A stretch of 64,000 bases of DNA from UBA2965 sp036526135. Lineage in GTDB: Bacteria; Pseudomonadota; Gammaproteobacteria; Pseudomonadales; Azotimanducaceae. Below are positions 47,218 through 55,012 of this stretch, one piece after another. The position numbers and the translations under genes are program-made. The first letter of the stretch is position 1. Each line of letters starts with the position of its first letter. The stretch spans positions 1 through 64,000 of the forward strand of contig DATCZA010000017.1 in the NCBI GenBank assembly GCA_036526135.1, read 5' to 3'. A model generated the notes under the pieces. The model saw only the letters and a program-made list of their open reading frames with translations. It was not told the DNA's origin and made no database searches.

Positions 47218-48267
47218 TCACCCGTAGTTCATGGCGGCGCCGAGAACCCGAGCGGTGACGTCCACCACGGGAATGACATCCTGGTAGGCCATACGGGTTG
47301 GGCCCACCACACCGAGCACCCCGGCGAGCTCGCCGTTCACCTCGTACGGGGCGGTGACCAGGCTCATGTCGCCCAGGATGTGGTAACCCGACTCCTCACC
47401 GATGAAGAGCTGTATCCCGTCTGAATCCAGGCACCTGTCCAGCAGGTGCAGAATGCTCCCTTTGCGGGAGAAGGCGTCAAACAGCGTGCGCACCGTCGCC
47501 ATGTCTCCGCTGACGTCGAGCAGATTGCTCTCTCCGGCAATCACCAGCTCCTTGCCCAACGGCTGGTCGGATTCCGAGAACACGCGACCGGCCATGTCCA
47601 GAGCCGTCTGCATGAGCCTGTCCATGCCGTCCTTGTCGGCCTGCATGCTGGAAAGCAGGGCGTCGCGGATACTCACCAGCGACAGGCCGCCGAACTCCCG
47701 ATTGATGAAGTTGGCCGCCTGGGCGAGCTCCGTGTCCTCGTATTCCCGGTCCGTGTGGATTACCCGGTTCTGAACCTCGCGGTCGTTGAGAACGAGGATG
47801 ACCAGAACCCGGTCACCAGACAGGCGCAGGAACTCGACGTGCCTGAGGGCAACCTGATCGCGGCGGGGCAGCGTCACCACGCAGGTCATGCGGGTAAGGT
47901 GGGAGAGCAGGTTCGACGCCGACTCGACCAGCTCCTGGGGAGAAAGATCCGGATTGAGTTCCAGCTCGAGCCGGTGGATCTGCTCCTCGCCCAAAGGCTG
48001 CACGGCCAGCAGGCTGTCCACGAAAAAGCGCAACCCCAGATTCGTGGGCACCTTCCCCGCCGACGTGTGTGGCGACCGGACCAGACCGCGATCCTCTAGC
48101 TCGGCCATGATGTTGCGCACCGTAGCCGGGCTCACCTCCACCTCGGGGAAGGCGGCGAGCTTCTTCGAGGCAACCGGGCTGCCGTCCGCCAGATAGCGCT
48201 CCACGAGCAGCTTGAAGAGAAGCTGCGCACGGTCGTCTACGTTGTCTTCTACTTGCTTTCTGGCCAT
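47218..48267 (-). CDS. hrcA: heat-inducible transcription repressor HrcA
   Basis: 349 residues. An N-terminal winged helix (ERYLADGSPVASKKLA, SPATVRNIMAELEDRGL) binds CIRCE operators, a GAF-like domain follows, and there is an inserted dimer domain. It represses groE and dnaK type operons and needs GroEL for folding. The hrcA-grpE-dnaK-dnaJ order is the classic one, but I see no CIRCE sequence (TTAGCACTC-N9-GAGTGCTAA) in this window, so its targets are probably elsewhere. Confidence 0.96.
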   Translation of the reverse strand: MARKQVEDNVDDRAQLLFKLLVERYLADGSPVASKKLAAFPEVEVSPATVRNIMAELEDRGLVRSPHTSAGKVPTNLGLRFFVDSLLAVQPLGEEQIHRLELELNPDLSPQELVESASNLLSHLTRMTCVVTLPRRDQVALRHVEFLRLSGDRVLVILVLNDREVQNRVIHTDREYEDTELAQAANFINREFGGLSLVSIRDALLSSMQADKDGMDRLMQTALDMAGRVFSESDQPLGKELVIAGESNLLDVSGDMATVRTLFDAFSRKGSILHLLDRCLDSDGIQLFIGEESGYHILGDMSLVTAPYEVNGELAGVLGVVGPTRMAYQDVIPVVDVTARVLGAAMNYG

Positions 48268-48363
48268 TTTCGTTGGCTAATGATTACGGTGCGGCGCTCT
48301 GAAGGCCCACGGTACAGGCGTTCTGACAGTCCACTATGAACCTAATTCATCCCGCGTCAAGCC

Positions 48364-50016
48364 ATGCTTAGAGAGCTCTTCGTAAGGGATTTTGCTCTGG
48401 TGGAGTCGCTGGAGATCGGTCTTTGCGAGGGGCTGACCGTGATCACCGGCGAGTCGGGAGCGGGCAAGTCCATACTGCTCGGCGCCCTGGGGCTGGTTCT
48501 AGGCGATCGGGCAGACACGGACACCATCAGGCCCGGCGCCAAGCGGGCGGATGTCACCGCCGAGTTCGACCTCAGCGGCCAGCCCGCCGCTCAGGCGTTT
48601 CTTGCCGAGCACGACCTGGAGGACGCCGACCATCCCGAAAGATGCCTGGTCCGTCGGGTGGTCAACCAGGAGGGTCGCTCCAGAGCCTTCATCAACGGCG
48701 CCGCGGTAACCCGCGCTCTGCTGCGCGAGTTCGCCGAGGACCTCGTGGACATTCACGGTCAGCACGAGCACCAGCGCCTGGCCGAGCCGGCCACCCAGCT
48801 CAAGCTCTTGGACGATTACGGCGTGGACGCCGCGCTCCTGGAGTCGTGCCGGGAGAGCTATCGCTTCTGGCAGCGGGCAGTGGCAGAAGCGGACGCCCTC
48901 GAGGCCGCCCTGGCAAGCAAGCAGGACCGCGCCTCACTGCTCTCTTACCAGCTCGAGGAGCTGGCCGCGCTGGGGCTAGAGCCAGGGGAGTTCGAAACCC
49001 TGGAAAGCGAGCACAAAAGGCTCTCCCAGGCCCAGGACCTGCGCGAGACCGTCGGCCACGGCCTCGCGGTGTTGGAGGAGGCCGACGTCCTGGGCCGCGT
49101 CTCGGGCGCGCTGGCCAACCTGGATGACGAGCATCCGGCTCTTCAGGCTGCACGGGATCTGCTGTCATCCGCCGACAGCCTCGTGACCGACGCGGTACGC
49201 GAGCTGCGCCGATACGACGATTCCCTGGACGTGGATGAGGGCCAGCTCGGGCTGCTGGAAGAGCGGCTGACGAGCGTTGTCGACCTCGCCCGCAAGCATC
49301 GGGTTCAGCCGGACCGGCTGGTCGAGCACATGGCCTTACTGCAGGCCGAGCTCGACGCGATCTCCACCGACCGCGGCTCCCTCGACGCCCTGCGCGAGGC
49401 GGCCGCCGGACACGAAGCCGAGTTCCGCTCAACCGCCGGCGACGTGTCTCTCCAGCGGCACGAGGCGGCCGTTCACTTTGCCTCGGCCGTCAGCGGTTGC
49501 ATGCAGAATCTGGGTATCGGCGGCGGCGAGCTGCGCCTGGCCTTCAAAGAGGGCGAGTCCGAGCGTGGGCTGGAGAGCGTGGAGTATCAGGTGATGACCA
49601 ACCCCAAATACCCGGAGGCCCCGCTCGCCCGGATCGCCTCCGGCGGCGAGCGTGCCCGCATCAGCCTCGCCATCCAGGTGGTGGCCGCTGAGAAGTCGGC
49701 CCTGCCGTGCCTGGTCCTGGACGAGGCGGACGTGGGCATCGGCGGAACCACGGCGGACGTGCTCGGAAGGCTCTTGAGATCTCTGGCACGGCACACTCAG
49801 GTCATCTGCGTCACCCACGCCCCCCAGGTCGCCGCCCTGGGCAATCATCACCTGCGGGTGACCAAATCCAGCGATCAGGACACGCGCATCGAGCCCCTTT
49901 CCGAGGACACCCGAATCGACGAGGTCGCGCGGATGCTGGCGGGTTCTGGCGTCACCGACAAGTCGCGGGACTATGCCCGCACCCTGCTCGACGAAGCCCA
50001 TCAGGCCCTTCATTAG
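48364..50016 (+). CDS. recN: DNA repair protein RecN
   Basis: A 550-residue SMC-like ATPase for double-strand break repair. Walker A is GESGAGKSILLGAL (about 29-42), a coiled-coil middle follows, then the C-terminal signature RIASGGERARISLA and Walker B LVLDEADVGIGG. It is divergent from hrcA across 96 bp. RecN is usually SOS-controlled, but I find no LexA box there. bamE follows 51 bp downstream. Confidence 0.98.
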   Translation: MLRELFVRDFALVESLEIGLCEGLTVITGESGAGKSILLGALGLVLGDRADTDTIRPGAKRADVTAEFDLSGQPAAQAFLAEHDLEDADHPERCLVRRVVNQEGRSRAFINGAAVTRALLREFAEDLVDIHGQHEHQRLAEPATQLKLLDDYGVDAALLESCRESYRFWQRAVAEADALEAALASKQDRASLLSYQLEELAALGLEPGEFETLESEHKRLSQAQDLRETVGHGLAVLEEADVLGRVSGALANLDDEHPALQAARDLLSSADSLVTDAVRELRRYDDSLDVDEGQLGLLEERLTSVVDLARKHRVQPDRLVEHMALLQAELDAISTDRGSLDALREAAAGHEAEFRSTAGDVSLQRHEAAVHFASAVSGCMQNLGIGGGELRLAFKEGESERGLESVEYQVMTNPKYPEAPLARIASGGERARISLAIQVVAAEKSALPCLVLDEADVGIGGTTADVLGRLLRSLARHTQVICVTHAPQVAALGNHHLRVTKSSDQDTRIEPLSEDTRIDEVARMLAGSGVTDKSRDYARTLLDEAHQALH

Positions 50017-50067
50017 CCCGCGAGATCTGGGTAACATCCCTGGCCTTCGCGCAAACACCCTGAGGCC

Positions 50068-50469
50068 ATGGTCCGACTGCTCGCTTCCACACTCGTCCTC
50101 GCGCTGCTCCTTGCAGCCGGCTGCAGCTTCCGAGCGCCCAAGTTCAGCCTGCCTCGCGTGCACAAGATCACCGTCCAGCAGGGAAACGTAATCACTCAGG
50201 ACATGATCGACCAGCTAAAGCCGGGCATGACCCGCAGCCAGGTCGCCTACGTCATGGGGGAGCCGGTCTTCCGCAACTCGTTCGACGAGAGCCGCTGGGA
50301 CTACGTCTACACGGTGGAAGTGCCCGGAATATTCCAGGATGAGCGGCGGGTGAGCCTGTACTTCGAAAACGATCTGTTGGCCTACTTCACCGGCGACTAC
50401 GCGCCGTCCGCCGCCGCCGGCGCGGCCGGAGCCGCGACCGACACCTCCACGGCAGCCGAGCAGGGATGA
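50068..50469 (+). CDS. bamE: outer membrane protein assembly factor BamE
   Basis: A 133-residue lipoprotein with a signal peptide ending in the lipobox LAAGC (C19), so anchored in the outer membrane. The core (ITQDMIDQLKPGMTRSQVAYVMGEP, then WDYVY) is the BamE/SmpA fold that supports the BAM complex. A low-complexity Ala/Thr/Gly tail follows residue 110. recN-bamE and bamE-rnfH convergence are both common neighbours. Confidence 0.95.
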   Translation: MVRLLASTLVLALLLAAGCSFRAPKFSLPRVHKITVQQGNVITQDMIDQLKPGMTRSQVAYVMGEPVFRNSFDESRWDYVYTVEVPGIFQDERRVSLYFENDLLAYFTGDYAPSAAAGAAGAATDTSTAAEQG

Positions 50470-50473
50470 CCAT

Positions 50474-50743
50474 TCAGGCGGAGGCTGCCCGCCGCCGCCT
50501 GGCTTCCTTGGGATCAACCAGCACAGGCCGGTAGATCTCAACGCGGTCCCCGTCCCGCAGCTGCCTGTCCCGGCCAACGCTCTCCCCGAATACCCCCACG
50601 GGAACCGCGGCCAGATCCAGCGCCGAGAAAGGCTCGGTATCAGCGACGGCCCCAAGGGCGTCTGCTACCGTGGCGCCATCCGCCAGGCTAACGCCCACCT
50701 GCGTCTGCCGGTCCGGCAGCGCGTAGACCACGTCGACCTTCAT
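50474..50743 (-). CDS. rnfH: RnfH family protein
   Basis: 89 residues of the ubiquitin-like RnfH fold (VDVVYALPDRQ at the start, DGDRVEIYRPVLVDPKEARRR at the end). Function is unknown; it is usually co-encoded with the toxin RatA beside smpB. Here its ATG overlaps the stop of a sodium-dependent transporter by 4 bp (50743-50740), and no ratA is present. An Arg/Ala tail closes the protein. Confidence 0.92.
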   Translation of the reverse strand: MKVDVVYALPDRQTQVGVSLADGATVADALGAVADTEPFSALDLAAVPVGVFGESVGRDRQLRDGDRVEIYRPVLVDPKEARRRRAASA

Positions 50744-52101
50744 GCGAGGAAGTTGTAGAGAAATACGGCCAGCACCCCCAGCGGCGCCACCAGGCCGCAG
50801 AAGAACTTCCACGTGAGCGCGCGCCAGCCGTCCGTGATGCCGAGCTGCTCGCCGATGACGGACCTGGGCAGGGCATAGGCGGCAAACAGGGCAATGAACA
50901 GCCCGCCGAGCGGCAGCAGGACGTTCTGCGATGCGTAGTCGACGAACTCGAAGTAGGTCAGCTCGCCGACCACATGGACGTCTGCCCAATGGTTGAAGGA
51001 GAGCACCGTGCCCACGCCCAGCAGCCAGCCTACGACGCCCAGCGTGATCGCCACGCGGGACCGCTTGGCGTTGTACTGCTCCACGAGGTAGGCAAGGGCG
51101 GGCTCGCTGATGGAGATGGCGGAGGTGATGGCGGCAAAGCTCACCAGAACGAAGAACACGGTACCGAAGACCAGGCCCAGCGGCATCTGGCCAAAGGCCA
51201 GCGGGATGGTGACGAACATGAGCCCTGGGCCCTGGCCGGGCTCCAGGCCGTTGGCGAACACGATGGGAAAGATGGCCAGCCCGGCCGCCAGGGCGACCAG
51301 GGTGTCCAGGCCCGCGATGGTCGCCACGGTGGTGGTGATGGACGTGCCGCTCGGCAGGTACGCCCCGTAGGCCATGATGGCGCCCATCCCGAGGCTCAAG
51401 GTGAAGAAGGCCTGGCCCATGGCGATCAGCACCGCGTTGGCGTCCAGGGCGGACCAGTTGAAGTCGAACATGAAGTCCCAGCCCTGGGAGAACCCGTCGG
51501 AGGTCACCGCGTAACCGAGCAGCACCATCAGCAGGACGAACAGCAGCGGCATGAACCACCGTATGGCCGACTCGAGACCTTTGATCACGCCGCGGGCAAT
51601 GATCCAGACCGTGGCCGCCATGAAGACCGTCTGCCAGAACATGAGCGCCCAGGGATCGGCCAGGAAGTCGTTGAATGTCTGGTTGGCAACGTCGGCGGTG
51701 GCTCCGGCGAACGTTCCGTCGGCCATCTTCCAGATGTAGTGCAGGGCCCATCCGGCGATGACCACGTAGTAGCTGAGAATGAGAAACCCGGCCAGCACGC
51801 CCATCCAGCCGATGAGCACCCAGAGCGGCGAGCGGCCATGGGCTTCGGTGAGCGTGCGCATGGTGTTGATTGGGCTCTGGCGGCCTTCCCTGCCCATCAT
51901 CACCTCGGCCATCATGATGGGCACGCCGACGAGGGCGATGCAGACGAGGTAGACGATGACGAACGCGCCGCCGCCGTTCTCCCCAGCTATGTAAGGGAAC
52001 TTCCAGATGTTCCCGAGGCCCACGGCCGATCCCGCTGCTGCCAGCACGAACAACCATCTGCTGGACCACATGCCATGCCGAGATTCGGTAGCCGGGGCCA
52101 T
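50740..52101 (-). CDS. sodium-dependent transporter, neurotransmitter:sodium symporter (SNF/LeuT) family
   Basis: 453 residues with 11-12 predicted membrane helices. The N-terminal motif GSAVGLGNIWKFPYIAGENGG contains the unwound TM1 that binds Na+ and substrate, and the TM6 region follows the usual pattern. It would import an amino acid or related solute with Na+. ATG 52101 has GGAAG upstream; a TTG at 52113 would add four residues. It lies where ratA is expected, between rnfH and smpB, and is translationally coupled to rnfH. Confidence 0.93.
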   Translation of the reverse strand: MAPATESRHGMWSSRWLFVLAAAGSAVGLGNIWKFPYIAGENGGGAFVIVYLVCIALVGVPIMMAEVMMGREGRQSPINTMRTLTEAHGRSPLWVLIGWMGVLAGFLILSYYVVIAGWALHYIWKMADGTFAGATADVANQTFNDFLADPWALMFWQTVFMAATVWIIARGVIKGLESAIRWFMPLLFVLLMVLLGYAVTSDGFSQGWDFMFDFNWSALDANAVLIAMGQAFFTLSLGMGAIMAYGAYLPSGTSITTTVATIAGLDTLVALAAGLAIFPIVFANGLEPGQGPGLMFVTIPLAFGQMPLGLVFGTVFFVLVSFAAITSAISISEPALAYLVEQYNAKRSRVAITLGVVGWLLGVGTVLSFNHWADVHVVGELTYFEFVDYASQNVLLPLGGLFIALFAAYALPRSVIGEQLGITDGWRALTWKFFCGLVAPLGVLAVFLYNFLA

Positions 52102-52121
52102 GAGCACTTCCAAGGCGATCG

Positions 52122-52147
52122 CGTTGGGCCGGCATTGTGGCCCAACG
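52122..52147. repeat. inverted repeat between divergent transporter and smpB genes
   Basis: Perfect 9-bp arms CGTTGGGCC (52122-52130) and GGCCCAACG (52139-52147), with an 8-nt spacer, 20 bp upstream of the transporter ATG and 21 bp upstream of the TATAAT at 52168. Its position near both gene starts suggests an operator for a dimeric regulator. No T-run follows, so it is not a terminator. Confidence 0.5.
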
Positions 52148-52167
52148 TCTTTGGGGCCTCAACCGCA

Positions 52168-52173
52168 TATAAT
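52168..52173 (+). promoter_or_regulatory. probable smpB -10 box
   Basis: A perfect TATAAT 22 bp before the smpB TTG start. The -35 side at 17 bp (ACGTCT) is poor, so an activator or the inverted repeat at 52122-52147 might help or block it. Confidence 0.4.
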
Positions 52174-52195
52174 CCGAGGCCATGAGGTCCTCGAT

Positions 52196-52672
52196 TTGAA
52201 CAGCAAAACGGGCAAGCCCGCACCAAAAACCATCGCGCTGAACAAGCGCGCGAAGCGCGACTACCACTTCGAGCAGACCTTCGAAGCCGGCCTGGTGCTC
52301 GAGGGGTGGGAGGTGAAAAGCCTGCGCGCGGGCAAGGCGCAGCTGGTGGACAGCTACGTTCTCGTTCGCGACGGCGAGGCGTGGCTCTTGGGCGCCAACA
52401 TCTCACCGCTGCCCAGCGCATCGACCCATGTGGTCGCGGATCCTCAGCGCACCCGCAAGCTGCTGCTCCACACGAAAGAGATCGCGCAGATCTTCACGGC
52501 CACCCGGCAGAAGGGCTACGCGTGCATCGCCACAGCGCTGTACTGGAAGGGCAACCGGGTCAAGTGCGAGCTAGCGCTGGGCAAGGGCAAAAAGCTGCAT
52601 GACAAGCGGGCCACCGAGCGCGAGCGTGACTGGAACCGCCAGAAGCAGCGGATCATGAAGCAGGCGGGCTAA
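52196..52672 (+). CDS. smpB: SsrA-binding protein SmpB
   Basis: 158 residues with an OB-like barrel that binds the tmRNA tRNA-like domain and a basic C-terminal tail that becomes helical in the ribosome. KRAKRDYHFEQTFEAGL and KGKKLHDKRAT are diagnostic. It is needed for trans-translation with the ssrA RNA at 63261-63618. TTG 52196 is the best start (GAGG upstream); no ATG exists in frame here. It ends in a 4-bp tail overlap with the ribH-like gene. Confidence 0.96.
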   Translation: MNSKTGKPAPKTIALNKRAKRDYHFEQTFEAGLVLEGWEVKSLRAGKAQLVDSYVLVRDGEAWLLGANISPLPSASTHVVADPQRTRKLLLHTKEIAQIFTATRQKGYACIATALYWKGNRVKCELALGKGKKLHDKRATERERDWNRQKQRIMKQAG

Positions 52673-53154
52673 GCGCCTACGGCCCGGCGCCAGGCAATCA
52701 TCTCGATGGCGGCCGCAGCCGCCTCGATCCCTTTGTTGAACTCGTCATCGGCGGCCCGTGATTCCGCATGGGCCATCTCCAGTACGGGCAGGATCTCCAC
52801 GATGACCGGCCGCCGGTATCGCTGCATGACCTCGCCGAGGCCGCGCATGCACTCGTTGGTGATCATCTCGAAGTGCAGGGTTTCGCCCTTCAGGATGATG
52901 CCGAAACAGACGATCGCGTCGATGTCGCCGCCCGAGTCGGCAGCAAGCAGGTCGGCGGCGGCCAGGGGCAGCTCCAGGGATCCCGGCAGCGTGTGAACCT
53001 CCACCCGGTCGATGCCCCGGTCGCGAAGGACCCCCTCGCAGCAGCGCGCCATGCTGTCCACCAGCTCGGGATACCACTTGGACTTGAGGATCGCCACCCG
53101 CCCGGCGTTCTCTATCATCGGCAGCTGGCTGATGTCTATTGCGGTCTGCGCCAT
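52669..53154 (-). CDS. 6,7-dimethyl-8-ribityllumazine synthase (RibH) family protein
   Basis: 161 residues. The catalytic histidine is H94 in KGETLHFE, and the substrate loop TLPGSLELPLAA matches the family. It would form the lumazine precursor of riboflavin. No other rib gene lies nearby and it is not in a ribD-ribE-ribBA-ribH order, so this could be a second copy (RibH2 type) or a dispersed riboflavin gene. It converges on smpB. Confidence 0.85.
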   Translation of the reverse strand: MAQTAIDISQLPMIENAGRVAILKSKWYPELVDSMARCCEGVLRDRGIDRVEVHTLPGSLELPLAAADLLAADSGGDIDAIVCFGIILKGETLHFEMITNECMRGLGEVMQRYRRPVIVEILPVLEMAHAESRAADDEFNKGIEAAAAAIEMIAWRRAVGA

Positions 53155-53215
53155 GTCGGCAAGCTCTGTGTCAGCGGAGGGCGAAGAATACCCGAATGAG
53201 CCGACGCGGGCCCGT

Positions 53216-53728
53216 TCAGGACCCCGGTGTCGGCACGACGGTCACCGGCATCTCCTCGGGCTCCAGCCCGAGCATGATGAGCACCTTGGACATGCCGAGA
53301 AAGCAGCCGACGCCCAGCGCCATCTCGACGATCTGCGCATCGGAGAAGTGAGCTTTGAGAGCGGCCTTGGCATCCGCATCGAGTGGGCCAGAAGCCCCGA
53401 TGATGGCGTCCGTCAGCGTCAGGGCCGCCGTCTCGGCCGGCGCGAGCGAGCGCTCGTACCCGTCCGCGATCTGCTCGACCTTCGCTTCGTCCAGCCCCGC
53501 CGCACGGGCGGAGTCGAATCGTACGTTTTTTCAGTAGCCGCAGTCGGTGATGCGCGCGTTGCGCATGCGCGTCATCTCCTTGATCTCTTCAGCGACGACG
53601 CCGTTCTGCCAGAACTCGGCGTAGAGCTCGAAAAAAAGGGCGGTGGAGTTGGGCGCTTGAGCCATGAGCGATGCGAAATCGGCTTCACTCCCGGGGATTG
53701 CGGGTGCCAGTCGAGGCTTGGTGGACAT
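53216..53728 (-). CDS. AhpD/carboxymuconolactone-decarboxylase family selenoprotein (in-frame TGA as Sec66)
   Basis: Read straight through one TGA (53533-53531) the frame gives 170 residues. Before the TGA the protein reads EMTRMRNARITDCGY, after it KNVRFDSARAAGLDE, so the TGA lies exactly at the second cysteine of the AhpD CxxC redox site (C63-x-x-U66). After it 104 codons continue in the same frame to a TGA stop at 53218-53216. A SECIS-like hairpin follows the TGA (53490-53518). ATG 53728 has GGGGAG 6 nt upstream. It lies 15 bp after a second CMD gene. Such proteins use the thiol/selenol pair for peroxide or thiol-disulfide chemistry; the substrate is unknown. A nonsense mutation or a base error (TGC to TGA) is the alternative. 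selA, selB, selC and selD are not in the window. Confidence 0.75.
53490..53518 (-). promoter_or_regulatory. bacterial SECIS-like hairpin
   Basis: Begins 12 nt after the TGA. The upper stem CTCCGCC/GGCGGGG (7 bp, one G-U) closes a 5-nt loop CGTGC. Below an A-C mismatch four more pairs form (two of them G-U). The loop starts 24 nt after the TGA and has G in its second position followed by U. These fit the bacterial SECIS rules as I know them: loop 3-14 nt, a G in the first two positions, 16-37 nt from the TGA. SelB would bind here. Confidence 0.65.
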
Positions 53729-53743
53729 CGGATGCTCCCCTGA

Positions 53744-54241
53744 TCAGACCATGGCGCCGTCGGCAAGGGGCGGGCTCGCGAGCAAAGCGCTCTCCTCGTC
53801 CAGCTCCAGCGTGAGCCTGAGCCTGCAGACGACGTCGAAGAAAGCGAGCGCCGTCAGCAGGGACACCGTGCCCGGCCCACCCAGGAGCCCCTCTGCATGC
53901 ACAACCTCTTCATCAGTCAGCTGATGATGCTGATAAGGCACGCGCTCGGCCAGTTCCAATGCCGCCCGCTCAGGGGGGTCGAAGTTGGAGAGGTCTCCGC
54001 TTCTAAGCGCTTCCATCTGCGGCTGCGTCAGGGCCACCTCGGCATCCCGGATCCCCCATTCCTGGGCGCAGTCGTGAATGGCCGCGATGCGCAGCCTGCA
54101 CAGCTCGAGGACCCGCCGCGAGACCAGCCCGTCTTCCCAGAAGCTCCGGTAGAAGGCCTTGAAACGGGCCAGCAGCTCCGGGCGCTGTGCCAGCACCCGC
54201 TCCATGGCCGTTGCCCCTTCAACCTCGTCGATCCACGTCAT
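53744..54241 (-). CDS. AhpD/CMD family protein lacking the second redox cysteine
   Basis: 165 residues, the same fold as the neighbouring selenoprotein. In its corresponding motif RIAAIHDCAQEW the first cysteine is kept (C58) but the second position is E61, so it has no CxxC/CxxU pair. It precedes the selenoprotein gene by 15 bp and is probably co-transcribed; the two may form a heteromer or act in the same pathway. ATG 54241 is chosen; a start at 54277 would add 12 residues. It is divergent from the CPBP protease gene across 63 bp. Confidence 0.85.
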   Translation of the reverse strand: MTWIDEVEGATAMERVLAQRPELLARFKAFYRSFWEDGLVSRRVLELCRLRIAAIHDCAQEWGIRDAEVALTQPQMEALRSGDLSNFDPPERAALELAERVPYQHHQLTDEEVVHAEGLLGGPGTVSLLTALAFFDVVCRLRLTLELDEESALLASPPLADGAMV

Positions 54242-54304
54242 GGGTGCGCGCCTTTCCAAATGAGGCAAAAATAGCACTTCCCATGTAATCCTTCGAGGCG
54301 GACC

Positions 54305-55000
54305 ATGAAGCGTGAAGCAGGGCCCGGCGCGATCCGCTCGTCCCTCGAAATCCTCGCCATTCTGGCACTGACCCCCGTGGGTCTGGTGCTGGGAGGGCTG
54401 TCGGGGTCCGCGGCGCTCAGCTCCATCACCGGCGTGGCGCTGTCCGTCGGGGCAGCCACCCTCTTCCTGCGCGCGAGCGGTGAGAGCTGGCGCAGCATCG
54501 GCTTCGGCCGCGCCATGCCGGTCAAGCGCTTCGTCGGTTTCACCGCCGCCGCGCTACTTGGCAGCTACGTGGCCACCACCTTCCTGGTGACGCCGGTCAT
54601 GAAAGCCCTCGGCGCGCCCCCGCTGGAGATCGGTCTGCTCACCCGGCTGATCGAAGGCGACCTGGTGAGCTATTTGATCTTCCTGCTGCCCATCGCCTGG
54701 GGAAGCGCCGCGTTCGGTGAGGAGCTCATCGCGCGGGGCTTCATCCTTCACCGCTTTTCCAACCTGTTCGGCGACGGGGTCGCCATCGTCGCCCAGGCGG
54801 CCCTGTTCGCCCTGGCGCACGCGTATCAGGGGCCCGTCGGCATGGCGAACATCTTTGCCCTGGCGCTGGTGTTCGGGATGGTCTACGTACGCTGCGGGCG
54901 CAATCTGTGGCCCGTGATCGTCGCTCATGGCCTGGTCGACACCGTTGGTATCACCCTGATCTACCTGGGCCGGGCCGACCTCCTACTGGGGGCAAGCTGA
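54305..55000 (+). CDS. CPBP family intramembrane glutamic endopeptidase
   Basis: 231 residues with about six to eight membrane helices. The Rce1/CAAX-type catalytic motifs are visible in order: GEELIARGF (glutamate pair), FALAHAYQG and the final HGLVDT histidine. Bacterial members process or inactivate membrane or secreted peptides; the target here is unknown. It lies 12 bp before the convergent end of the ThDP enzyme gene. Confidence 0.88.
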   Translation: MKREAGPGAIRSSLEILAILALTPVGLVLGGLSGSAALSSITGVALSVGAATLFLRASGESWRSIGFGRAMPVKRFVGFTAAALLGSYVATTFLVTPVMKALGAPPLEIGLLTRLIEGDLVSYLIFLLPIAWGSAAFGEELIARGFILHRFSNLFGDGVAIVAQAALFALAHAYQGPVGMANIFALALVFGMVYVRCGRNLWPVIVAHGLVDTVGITLIYLGRADLLLGAS

Positions 55001-55012
55001 TCCGGGCCGCCG

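Noticed and set aside
48300..48360. ACAG-N8-ACAG before recN as a LexA box
   Set aside because: It is a direct rather than an inverted repeat; LexA needs CTGT-N8-ACAG.
53531..53728. Reading the 65-codon frame as a truncated gene or pseudogene
   Set aside because: The same frame continues for 104 codons with family-like sequence, so a simple truncation does not explain it; a nonsense mutation is still possible but the position in the redox motif and the following hairpin favour Sec.
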